In this document: one piece after another, positions 41,737-51,590 of the stretch
How positions within the stretch are numbered: position 1 is the first letter of the stretch
Layout of the letters: every line of letters begins with the position of its first letter
Assembly (NCBI RefSeq): GCF_027942865.1
Contig: NC_134510.1
Location: forward strand, 15,404,743 to 15,468,742
Source of the DNA: Odontesthes bonariensis
Lineage: Eukaryota; Chordata; Actinopteri; Atheriniformes; Atherinopsidae
DNA length: 64,000 bases
Direction of reading: 5' to 3'
Position numbers and translations under genes: made by a program
The notes under the pieces: generated by a model
What the model was told of the DNA's origin: nothing
Seen by the model: the letters and a program-made list of their open reading frames with translations, nothing else
The model's database searches: none

Positions 41737-42805
41737 ATGGGGGACTAGATAGAACTGTTCACCTTTGCTACTTTTTATTCGTCAGATTCTGGATAAACTG
41801 AAAACATGAAATCCAATAAAAGAAGCATTTGAGTCTAAATCTTTGTCTTTTCGTGTAACTCATTGAATCTGCTTTTTTTTTTTTTTAACAACATGAAACC
41901 AAAATGCTTGCACGGTAGCTACCGAGGCTAGATTCGAAGCTTATGCTACGTCACGTTATTTTTTTAAGTTGGTATGAACGAGCAAAGTCGAGCAATGGCA
42001 GCACAACAAGGGTAAATTTGCACCGTTACAGCGCAACTTCTATTAAGTTTATGCAGAAATTAAGAAGGCTTGAGGAGCTTTATTAACTAGGGTATTCAAG
42101 GCCGCACAGCCTGTGTGCAGCAGATACAGTAATACAGATTTAATATGGAAACCCTCAAATGGAAAACTATATCGCTTGAAGACCTGTATACTTGATCCCA
42201 CTAAATACCATGATAATTGATTGTTTACTGAGGTAAAAGACTTTCCTGTGCTATTTACTTTTGTGGTATTACAGCTATGAGTTACTTTGTCTGTGTATTT
42301 GTTGGACTTTATGTATGCTAAAAAAATATTCACATTTTAAAACATGTACATTCATATAATCAACAAAATATTTAAGACTTTAAATGGACCCACTGTTTGC
42401 CTGTGCTATACATGTGTGCATCCAGTTCATTTTAAATCTGTATGAATAGATACCAGTTACCTTCTTCACTGCCTGGCAGGATATTCAGAGTGATAAAAAA
42501 AGAAAATACCAGTGAACTACATGTTCTGACAGAAATACAAGGAATTTGGTAGCTGCAATCCCAAAAAGTTGCATTTTATGAGTGAATCAATAATCTTACT
42601 GAGTATGTCATGCTGCTTGGATACTATTTGACAAGACTCTGTTAAAATTAGAAAATGGTTACTCTTTTGTAGTTTAATGCAGAACAGGAACTGGATGTTT
42701 ATGAGTTGCTATTGGAAAACTATTAGTCTGCTGTCTGTCCCAGTGTCAGTGAAGCTACATCTTTTAGTGTTTTCGTGGTACTTGGTATTCAATCCTTGCA
42801 GCATA
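40052..42805. other. spacer between sulfotransferase gene and pseudogene
   Basis: Contains the 3' UTR of the intact gene; several AATAAA motifs occur, for example near 41014. At 41701-41737 there is a run of 26 C followed by 11 A, preceded by GTCCGCCCCGTCCG. I see no other coding sequence. Confidence 0.5.
41701..41737. repeat. homopolymer tract C26-A11
   Basis: The tract is 26 C then 11 A. The reverse arrangement (T11-G16) occurs at 47686-47712 next to a hAT-like end, so this may mark another decayed member of that element family. Homopolymer length should be treated with caution because sequencing is unreliable here. Confidence 0.8.
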
Positions 42806-43009
42806 ATGTCGTCTTCTGAAGAGAAGTATCTGCAGTACTGCGGAATTTTGATTCCCAAAAAAGGTTATTCATCGGAGGGTTTGAAGATTGAACAGGAGTT
42901 CAAGTTTAAAGAGGATGACGTTGTGGTTGTCACATACCCGAAGTCAGGTGAGTTTTATTGTTGATCATTCCATACACTTTCCTCAGAGCAGATACGTGGT
43001 TAAAACTTA

Positions 43010-43195
43010 GTGATGAATGAACGGGAGATGATTTGGAAGTGCCAGAGGCTGAAAGAGCAGCTGGAGCAGATGCAGAAGGTGAAACGAAAGTGGTCCCAGG
43101 TAATAGGTGCATCAAGAGCTGTGACTGCGAGAGTGGCTTTAACAGATTCTGGGTACAACATCAGTGAAGAGGTGCAGTCCAACAAACAGCTAAGT
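43010..43195 (+). other. open segment of unknown origin inside pseudogene intron 1
   Basis: The open stretch reads NEREMIWKCQRLKEQLEQ and then runs on for about 40 residues (charged, coiled-coil-like), ending near NISEEVQSNKQ. Composition is more protein-like than its surroundings. It has no clear splice sites and I do not recognise it. It could be a piece of an inserted retrocopy or transposon. Confidence 0.3.
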
Positions 43196-43972
43196 ACACA
43201 ACACTTTTCATGCAAAGAAATACCATTGTGTGCACTGTAAACTTTTTGTAAGTAATAAAATCAGCCTAAGTGTCGTGTTTGTGGTACTCAGCAGCAGACA
43301 TTAGGACAAGGAATTTCAAAGGAACACACATTGTTTAATTGATGGGTCCTGTCTAATACTGTCCAATTCACTTTGGTGTTATGACATCAATGGCTACAAT
43401 TCAGATGTAGCATTTCACAAATTTAGAAAGTGGTGATTCTCCAAAACCATGATTATTTCTTTGTGAAACCAAGGAACTAAAGTTCTAATTCAACAGCCAC
43501 TTGAAATCGTCTCAGGCACGAGGAAGACCTCACAGTGCACATCTAAATCAGCAGTGCTTCCACATAGAGTAATCACAACAGAACGGGTGTGTGCATTTAT
43601 TGGAGGTAAATTGTGTGTATATATAGGACAGATCATGATGCACATGTGAAAAAACAAGTTCATATATTTAGTTATCTACAAATATAGAAGGTTTTAAATG
43701 GATCAGTCATTAGTCTTACCCTTGCAGCCACGAGTAAAACAAGTAGTTCATCACTTTGCTTAGATACTAATTAAAAGCTGTGATTAATCCAGAGAAGGCA
43801 CTGGATCTACTTGTTCATTCACTGTCTCATCTGTTGTGTTAAGTAAGGCACTGCATGTACTGTGTTATTCCAATGACCTTTGCCATTACGGCCCTCTTTG
43901 ATTGGGAAGAATAAACACTGCTGTCAAACATAGATTTTTGTTCTCTCTTGTAAAGGTTTGTGTGTTCTAAGG

Positions 43973-44183
43973 CAATGTTTTTCAATCCTAGTCCTCAGGG
44001 ACCACTGCCCTGCATGTTTTAGATGTTTCCTGCTCCAACACACCTGATTCAAATGAGTGGCTCGCTTTCAGGCCACTGCAGAGCTTGATGATGAGCTGAC
44101 CATTTGAATCAGGTGTATTGACATAATAAACATCTAATCCATGCAGGGCAGTGGTCCCTGAGGACCAGGATTGAAAAACACTG
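43973..44183. mobile_element. hAT MITE, 211 bp, with 8-bp target-site duplication
   Basis: The ends CAATGTTTTTCAATCC and GGATTGAAAAACACTG are inverted repeats. The repeat continues inward over about 58 bases (GTCCTCAGGGACCACTGCCC and complement). TTCTAAGG flanks both sides (43965-43972 and 44184-44191). It is a short non-coding hAT derivative common in fish, here in intron 1 of the sulfotransferase pseudogene. Confidence 0.95.
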
Positions 44184-44467
44184 TTCTAAGGAACTGAAGG
44201 AACAAATTCTTGAATAAACGCAGCTCTGCAAAATCAGCTGTCTGACAAGTTTTTGTTTAAAGAAGCTGCTTTTTTGCAAATATACCCTTGTAGTAACTTT
44301 CTACACCTCATTAGTGTTATTTGTTTTCTTGTTCATTTCTGTAGGTACAGTCTGGATGCAGGAGATCCTGCCACTTGTGCTCAATGGGGGAGATCTGACC
44401 CCATACCATTGCAAACTGGGACCGGGTCCCATGGCTAAATGCTAATCACTATGCAACTTTGATTATG

Positions 44468-45937
44468 GATCAGCTAAAGTCTCCACGTGCTCTGGTAACA
44501 CATTTTCCTTACAACCTCATGCCTCGTTCCTTCCACACCTGTGAATAATGGTAAATGAATGGAGATTTTTTTCTGAAATTTCCACATGTAAACTCTTAAA
44601 ATGTCCGTACATATTTCTGCACTTTGTCACTTGTAGGTGATCTATGTCATGAGGAACCCAAAGGACATCTTGGTGTCTTCTTACTACTTCCACCAGATGG
44701 CCACCTTCCTCGAGGATCCAGGAGCCTTTGATGAGTTCTTGGACAAGTTCCTGGAGGGCAGAGGTCAGAGGTCACATGATCCCACATCTAGACTTTACTC
44801 AGAGAATTGTATGAATGACATTTGAAGTGAAGTTTATGAAACTTCTGAAGTAGAAGGCATACAGGGGAACAAAGTCTCTGTCAGAGTAGAGCAGTTGTCT
44901 TTTTAGAAATATGAAGTCATCCAGTATCTGTGTTCTCCACAGTTCTGTTTGGAAAATGGACGGACCATGTGAAGAGTTGGAGAAGAGCAGAGCTGGGAGA
45001 CAGAATTCTGTTCATCACATATGAAGACATGGTTCAGGTGAAACACTTAGAAGAGTTTTTGTCACCGTAGCAGTTTATTGTTCTCCCTTAAAGAAAGTTC
45101 TCCCAGAGTTTCTCCTACGTTTTAACCATTAAATGCAAATCAACAGCAGGTGAATCTTTTACTTGTGTATCAGATGATCACGGTTTTTCTTTTTTTTTTC
45201 TTTTCTTTTTTTTTCAATTATACAGTTAACACATACCTGACTGAAGTATTAAAATGCACAGAATTCCCCAAACTGAAAGTTGTTACAGTATACTCTGTTT
45301 AACCCCCCAAACCAGTGACCTTTTATTACCAACTTTACTTGGGAAGTCGACACAGAAATTAATTTCAAGTGTCCAATTGATTTGTTTATCATCAGAATGT
45401 TACAGATAACATAAAAAGCTCACTCTTAGAATTTCTAGATTAGAGGAAACAGTAGCTGTTGCACATTTGTAAAAGGCTGTGTTTCTCTTTCAGGACCTTC
45501 CTGCAGCTATCAGGCGTATGTCAGACTTCCTGTGCCGTAATCTGAGTGAGGAAGTCATTCAGAAGATTGCAGAACATTGCTCTTTCAAAACCATGAAGGC
45601 CAACAGCATGTCCAACTTCAGCCTGGTTCCTAAGGATTACATGGACAGTGACAAGTCTCCTTTCTTGAGGAAAGGTGAGCCTCTCTATGTCCATTATTAC
45701 AAAAGTCCACATAGATACGACACGACTATGACAGGTCGGTGCAGCATTGTTGTAGTATTGAAAGTGGGCTGTTTGTAGTGATATTTACTGACAGAACTGT
45801 TTCTTGATGTGTGTTTTTGCATCAGGAATTGTTGGAGATTGGAAGAACCACTTCAGCCCAGAACAACTGGCCCGGTTCACAAAGGGCATTCACAAAGAGC
45901 TGGAGGGTGAGAGCTTCTCTCTGCCGTGGAGCCTGGA
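44468..45937 (+). repeat. near-identical duplicate of 38544-40032
   Basis: About 1.47 kb covering the end of exon 2 to the last codons of exon 6, introns included, matches the intact sulfotransferase at roughly 98% by eye. The main differences are the end of exon 2 and an 18-base difference in intron 4 near 45340. Identity falls sharply on both sides, to about 75% in exon 1 and to no match after 45937. Confidence 0.9.
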
Positions 45938-45941
45938 TTGA

Positions 45942-47030
45942 CAAAAAGAAAAACATAATATCAACACGCCATCAACACGCCATGCACAATACACCGTCTA
46001 CTGTGACGTGCTGATGACACCACACAGCATAGTTTATTTAGTCCAAACTGGACAATGGAAACAGTATATAAATTTATATATAAAGGGACTTTTCTAGAGG
46101 TTGACTCAAAATCACCTTCAAACTGTATGGAAACACAACAAGCACCTACCAGCGTAATGGTAGCTGCTTGTTATAATTCATTCATTTTCTATACCCACTT
46201 ATTCCAATTCAGGGGGGGGGGGGCTATATATCAGCCTATCCCAGCTGGTAAGAGACAGGGTAGGCCACATATAGACAAACAACCATGCACGCTCACACTC
46301 ACTCCTTGGGAGAATCTTTGGATGGTGTACCTGGTGGGGCAATGGTGCTAACCACCGCACCACCTTGTTATAATTAATTTAAAGATAAATAAATAAATGA
46401 CAGTTGCAGCATATGCATGTAGTGTTCTTCCTGTAGCTAAGAGTCTGCTTATCTTTGCAGATCAGCACGGGTTTTGCAATATTTTTGTTCCCTCTCCTAG
46501 TATATGTTGGATTTGCATGCTGTGGGTCATTTAATGGCCTGACATGATAATATGTTATAAATTCTTCAATCTATGCTCTGTTTCAGTATGTATCTTTTTT
46601 GTTATCATACACAGTTATATAGGTATCGGTTATGCTTAAAATCCTGTCAGCTGCTTAAATGGGCACACAAGTATAGTTATTAATCTGCCTCTGAAGTACA
46701 GAGGATCCACTTAAGGCCTGACATGTTAATCAAGTTCTGAGATTTGCAAATTTGTCAATGTCATTGTTTGTTTCTTTATCCAATAAATGAATTGCATGAT
46801 GAATAACATCAAAGAGAAGTTTATCTTTTTGCAGCATGTCTGTCAGTACTTCATGTCACTTCAGAGTTCAACAAAATAACCAGTAGAGTAATGTTTAAAC
46901 TTTTGCATAAACCTGCATATACTATATACATTATTATCATTACCAGTTATTGTGATTATTCAATTATAAAATACCGATCACTATATCATACCATATGCCT
47001 TCATGTAATTAACTGCGTTATGTGAAAAAT
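45942..47030. other. spacer downstream of the sulfotransferase pseudogene
   Basis: AT-rich sequence with one reverse SINE tail (46165-46370) and a short tandem pair CATCAACACGC near 45968. No gene is seen. Confidence 0.5.
46165..46370 (-). mobile_element. decayed SINE, reverse orientation
   Basis: On the minus strand it reads as a tRNA-like head (GGTGGTGCGGTGGTTAGCAC) followed by the GGGATAGGCTG-type body and a simple tail. It carries a G10 run near 46212-46221 where family members have C runs. No target-site duplication was found. Confidence 0.65.
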
Positions 47031-47090
47031 GTAAAAAAAAAAAAAAAACCTGTGCAGTGGGAAAAGCAAAGGTAATAATGTCGAGACATC

Positions 47091-47187
47091 ATGGATCATC
47101 ATCATGGTAAAAGACCAAAGAAGCCATCAGGTGCCCAGTTTAGACAGAGAAGAAAAGAAGAAGAGGAGAAACGGGCAAAAGATAAAG
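47091..47187 (+). pseudogene. hAT-type transposase first-exon relic
   Basis: An ATG-started open segment encodes MDHHHGKRPKKPSGAQFRQR then a run of K, R and E, ending at a donor G|GTATGC. The KKPSGAQFRKRRxExE pattern is typical of the N-terminus of hAT / zinc-finger-MYM-like transposase proteins in fish. No later transposase exon is found. A hAT-like terminus occurs at 47713-47757, suggesting one decayed element across about 47.0-47.76 kb. Confidence 0.6.
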
Positions 47188-47685
47188 GTATGCAGATTTC
47201 TATAAGTGACGTGAGTGACGTAGGCTATTTATTAGCCTCTTGCTAATATGTTTCTATTAGCCACGACTGTTTTTGAGTTTTAGTTTTGCTGAACTAGAAT
47301 TAATTGAGGCATCATGTCATGCAACTAATTTCACCCATAGGCGACCTAGTCTAGTTTGTGTTTGCAACACAACAATGTTAATGTTAATGCCAGTTGTGAA
47401 CAGGGTGAAAACAGCGTGCTACAGTCTGAGCACTGTTGTTATCATAACTGCAGGAATATTTTTTTTATGTTCCATAGAGTAGCCTTTATTTTTATTTTTA
47501 GCTTTCTTCGGTTATTTTTTAGGATTTTGAGGTAATTTAAGCATTTGTGATTGATATTTATATACTGTATTTAATTTATTCATCATGTTTTTTCTCAGTT
47601 CTTTTTGTACCTTTTTGTATTTAAGATTATATATGATAAAATAATACAAATAATATAATATGTTGTGTTGGTGACGGGGTAAGTC

Positions 47686-47757
47686 TTTTTTTTTTTGGGG
47701 GGGGGGGGGGGGTCAAGGGATGGTTCGCCCAGGGCGTAAATCTAGCCAGGACCGCCT
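47686..47757 (-). mobile_element. hAT-like terminal sequence with T11-G16 tract
   Basis: On the minus strand the end reads CAGGCGGTCCTGGCTAGATT then TACGCCCTGGGCGAACCATC, a terminus seen on fish hAT-type elements. It is followed inward by a run of 16 C and 11 A. No matching left end or 8-bp duplication was located. Confidence 0.5.
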
Positions 47758-48872
47758 GTGCTCTTTTCACTGCTTGCCTAGGAACACAGGCCCTACAGTT
47801 GTTTTTCTACAGAGCTGTTCAGACAAGTGGAAGGGCGTCATCCTACATTCCTGATATAAAATAACAAAGAGTTTCTCTCCGTGCATTATGCTGGACATCT
47901 TCTGTTGTTGATCATAATTTGAACACTGAAAGCTAACGTTAACAGTTCCTCGTCAGCTAAGCCAGCCAAAACCAAATTAACTTACCTTGCTAATTGGCTC
48001 AATTTGATGCCAGCACTAGCTTGTTTTCCTAAAGATATTATAGAATTCTAAACATTCTTATTTTGAGGTAACCTCTCAAACACATCAGCAAGGATAACAT
48101 TAATTACAATGACAAGACATGTATGAACTCTTAAGAAATCTCTCTAGTTTTTCTTTTTTGCTTGGACTTTCAACACAGACAACTCAGTGAGAAGCGATGA
48201 ACTTTTGTTCAATGTCCCTACATAGTTCACTGATCCCTTTTGAAATGGGCGTTCTGCTTCCTATTGTTAATACAGGGCTTTAGGTATAGTTACTACGAAG
48301 CAATCAGAAATACTCAGAGCCTGGAGGCCAAAAGAAAACACATCTAAACATGCCTCATCATGCCCAACTCTAAATATGCAATGAGTCTGCAGTTAAAAGG
48401 TGGTGCTGGCAGCAGAGCTTCATGACCTGGCAAACTGGCAGGCCCCAACAAGAGAGCCGTCAGTCGAAACAGTAGTAAGGATTACAAAATTCACAAGGTG
48501 GTGCAGTGTCTCATACTTACCAGCTGTGCGAAGGAATGCAGGAAACAGGGCGTCTCAAGATAGGGAATTCATATAGTTGAACATAAAACACTTTGAGAAC
48601 AACACACTCCTCATTAGTGCAGGGGCGCGCATCATCTTCAGGGTCACAAAATAGGGAAAAGTTCTACCTTAGTTAAAGGAAGAAACACCCACAGAGAGAC
48701 AGAGATTGCATTTGGGGTTCGAAGATCTCTCCAGATTGATGCATCATTCAGTAATTCTGATACGGACCTGGTTGATGATAAAAGGTTTCTGTGTTCGACC
48801 AAGCCTGTGTCAGCAGATTTCTTCCTGTACCATCTACACATAAGCTGTTTGAAGGCGACCATCCCCAATAAA
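47758..48872. other. intergenic, no gene seen
   Basis: Single-copy-looking sequence between the hAT relic and the LINE. No coding segment has splice support. Confidence 0.45.
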
Positions 48873-49905
48873 TCAAATCAAATCAAATCAAATTTATTTG
48901 TATAGCACATTTCATGTACAAACAGTTCAAAGTGCTTTACATAAAATAAAAGCATTGCAGCAGGGAGTGCAAGAAGCATTAAAAATACATAAAAGAATAT
49001 AAAGAGAAACAAATAAAATCATTTAAATGAATTTAAAAACAGGCAACAGTCTAGATAAGTTAAAAGATATTTCATGCATAGACACATGAGAAAAGAAATG
49101 TCTTTAACCTGGATTTAAAAATGTCTCCATTTGGTGAAAGTTTAATCTCCACTGGCAGTTTGTTCCACTTGTTTGCAGCATAACAGCTAAATGCTGCTTC
49201 TCCATGTTTAGTCTGGACTCTGGACTGGACCAGCTGACCTGAGTCCTTGGATCTAAGAGCTCTGCTGGGTTTATATTCTCTGAACATATCACAGATGTAT
49301 TTTGGGCCTAAACCGTTCTGGGATTTGTAAACCATCAGCAGGCTTTTAAAATCTATTCTGTGACTGACTGGAAGCCAGTGTAAAGATTTTAAAACTGGTG
49401 TGATGTGTTCAGATCTCTTAGTCCCAGTTAAAACTCTAGCAGCAGCGTTCTGGAGGAGCTGCAGACGTTTAATGCTCTTTGGGAAGTCCAGTTAGAAGAG
49501 CGTTACAGTAATGGAGTCTACTGGAGATGAATGCATGGATGAGTTTCTCCTGAGGTCCGTTTCACGTAGCAGGTTTAGTGAAAACTCTGAGTTGGTTAAC
49601 CCTGAAATGAGGGAAACCCTTTTCACAAAGGGAGGTAACTTAACCCCGAGGAAGAGGGGTAACTCTAGCCTGTTTCACAAAGAGAGGTAACTTAACTTCA
49701 CGGTCAGTTACCGGAGTAACAGACTCTCTGAACCTAACCTGGTCGGGACCAGGTTTTATTCAAGAAACCTCGAGTTTCTTTCTGTCTCCGCCCTCTTTCA
49801 GCCACACACGACAGTTGATTTCCTCATTCATTCAGTCAGCAGAGCGAGTTCTTCTACTTCTAGAAGTCCATTAGGCACAGTAGGAGGCAACTTTTTTCAC
49901 GAACA

Positions 49906-50045
49906 TGTCCTTTTGACAACGATCCCGTGGATAAAGGTGCAGCATTATTGCGCAGAGAAATAAATATTCGTCGGAGATGGTTATCAGACCGCGCATAGAT
50001 TTTTGCATTTACAGACAATTATCTTTTTGAGCGGCACCATCAGAA
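49906..50045 (+). pseudogene. Harbinger transposase N-terminal relic
   Basis: The frame reads CPFDNDPVDKGAALLRREIN then IRRRWLSDRA, a stop, and IFAFTDNYLFERHHQ. This follows the known start of HARBI1-like transposases (PVDEGA.LLRRE...RDR.D.LAF.DD.L.ERYR). The catalytic DDE part is missing. An in-frame stop lies at about 50000. Confidence 0.75.
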
Positions 50046-50335
50046 TGTGTTGGGACAAAAGAAAAAAAAGACATAAAAGACAAATAAATATTTGTATGAA
50101 TATGCTTAAAAAAGACATATATAGGCCTATTATGTTTTATAAAGACACTCGTGTCTTGGGGGTGGATTCCCTCAGCCACTGCCCTCCCGTTAGAGGTGGC
50201 GGTGCTGGGCAGCACCGGTTTTACGGGCATCTGCCTTCTTTCTGTTGGCTCAGTAGAAGTCTGTGTTAGTTTAAATAGGCTTAATTATTTAACAGAACAT
50301 GATATAGATGATGACTCTAAATTGTCCTTCTGAGT

Positions 50336-50515
50336 GACTGTGAGTGTGCATGGTTGTTTGTCTCGTTTGTCTCTATGTGGCCCTGTGATGGACTGGGGGC
50401 CTGTCCAGGGTGTACCCCGCCTCTTGCCCATTGACCGCTGGGATAGGCTCCAGCCCCCCCGCGACCCGACTGACGGATTCAGCGGTGTATAGATGATGGA
50501 TGGATGGATGGTATA
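50336..50515 (+). mobile_element. SINE with L2-like tail inside the Harbinger element
   Basis: The body GGCCCTGTGATGGACTGGGG, CAGGGTGTACCCCGCCTC and GGGATAGGCTCCAGCCCCCC is followed by a GATG/GATGG simple repeat at 50492-50510. It is better preserved than other copies here and is the youngest layer of a three-level nest. Confidence 0.8.
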
Positions 50516-50654
50516 GATGAGAAGACATAGTTTATGTGTGTGAAAACAGCATTATGTTGGGAATAAAATAACTGCACAGTCAAATAGCCACTTAATATTT
50601 ACTTTACAGTGTAAAACATGATCAACATGAGGTACCTCCATGCCGAGGTCTCAC

Positions 50655-50992
50655 CTGTTTGAACAATGTTTTTATATTTCATCTTAAACTGCTGCCAAGA
50701 GCGCTTCTCCCCTGTGGGATTGCACCTAAATGAAATAAATGAATGGGCTACCATTCAAGCAGTTTCCCTGTAATATTATTGTGATTGCAAAGGACTACAT
50801 TTAAACTTACACTTTTGCTGCTGCAACGGTGTTGCACTTATTTCTAAAAACGTATTGAAACTCACCGTATGAGCGCATTAAGATTTCCAATTCGAGGTTG
50901 GTGAAAAACGTAGCCCCTCCTCTTCCCCGTTGCCAAGGTGACTCGTCGAATCGGGGCTCCATTGATGCTGGCTTTTTAAAGTTGTGGTGCAC
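50655..50992 (-). pseudogene. Harbinger Myb/SANT-like protein relic
   Basis: Minus strand. The first part (50992-50810) contains GGATFFTNLELEILMRSYGE and FQYVFRNKCNTVAAAK, a Myb/SANT-like helix region. After a short intron-like gap the frame resumes with a stop and then CNPTGEKRSWQQFKMKYKN and IVQT, up to a donor at 50654. This is the DNA-binding partner that Harbinger elements encode next to the transposase. It is broken by at least one stop. Confidence 0.75.
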
Positions 50993-51590
50993 GCGCTAAA
51001 CTCAAGGTGAACTTACTCAGAGTTGATTGAACTCACTCAAATCAGCGTTTGTGGAACCGAAAACTCAGAGTTTTCTATCTCAGAGTAGATCAACTCAGAG
51101 GTCAGGAATAGACTCAGAGTTGGTTGAACCTGCTACGTGAAACGGACCCCAGGTCTTTTTGGGAGAGGAAACCTTTAATTCTGTTGATGTTTCTGAGTTG
51201 TTAAAAAGCTGCCTTGGTGACAGCTTAGATGTGGCTGCTGAAAGTCAGATCTGAGTCTATCAACACTCCGAGGGAATGAACTTGGTCAGTGATTGTAAGG
51301 TCCCGAGTCTCAAGATATTTACCAACGCTGACCCTCTTCTCTTTGCTACCAAACAGAATGATCTCAGTTTTGTCTTCATTTAATTGTAGAAAATTCTCTC
51401 TCATCCAGGTGTTTACTTCCTCCAGACACTGACACAGTACGTCTGCTGGGCTGCAGTCGTCCGGTGACAGAGACACATAAAGTTGTGTGTCGTCTGCATA
51501 ACTGTGATAATTGATGTTAAAATTCTGCAATATCTGACCCAAAGGGAGCATATACAAGTTAAACAGAAGAGGTCCAAAAATTGACCCCTA

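Larger units (their letters stand above)
42806..45941 (+). pseudogene. sulfotransferase pseudogene, patchwork copy
   Basis: Six exon equivalents: 42806-42947, 44345-44550, 44637-44763, 44943-45037, 45494-45674, 45826-45941. Exon 1 is open and reads MSSSEEKYLQYCG with a VTYPKSG end, but is only about three-quarters identical to the intact gene's exon 1. In exon 2 a 5-base deletion after 44403 shifts the frame to a stop at 44443-44445. The exon end is also altered (206 versus 209 bases), and a TAA at 44546-44548 stands where the intact gene reads on. From 44468 to 45937 exons and introns are nearly identical to 38544-40032: exon 3 differs by one base (Thr to Ala), exon 4 by one silent base, and exon 5 by none in translation. 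The match stops abruptly within the last codons, so this copy would end LPWSLD. As it stands it can make only a fragment of about 80 residues. Confidence 0.9.
49554..51148. mobile_element. PIF/Harbinger transposon, decayed, nested in the LINE
   Basis: It has 22-bp perfect terminal inverted repeats beginning GGTCCGTTTCACGTAGCAGG. Subterminal AACTCTGAGTT motifs recur at both ends. Inside are relics of both standard Harbinger proteins in divergent orientation: transposase N-terminus (+, 49906-50045) and the Myb/SANT-like protein (-, 50655-50992). Target duplication at the LINE junctions is not clear (left TGA, right CC before AGGTC). A SINE is inserted at 50336-50515. Confidence 0.85.
48873..51590 (-). 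mobile_element. 5'-truncated L2/CR1-type LINE, interrupted
   Basis: Minus-strand non-LTR retrotransposon. The reverse transcriptase part begins with GSIFGPLLFNLYMLPLG at about 51590 and contains the catalytic SYADDTQLY (about 51500) and NEDKTEIILFGSKEK. It is interrupted by the Harbinger element at 49554-51148. It resumes in the C-terminal region, which includes WWF/KSQNGLGPKYICDMF and ends near 49072 with IFKSRLKTFLF. The 3' UTR runs to a TTGAT pentamer array at 48873-48896. Internal stops and the missing 5' half make it inactive. The C-terminal pattern resembles fish L2/Rex1-like elements. Confidence 0.85.

Noticed and set aside
45955-45985. Two tandem CATCAACACGC units considered as a CRISPR-like or minisatellite array
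   Set aside because: Only two units and a eukaryotic context; too short to be meaningful.
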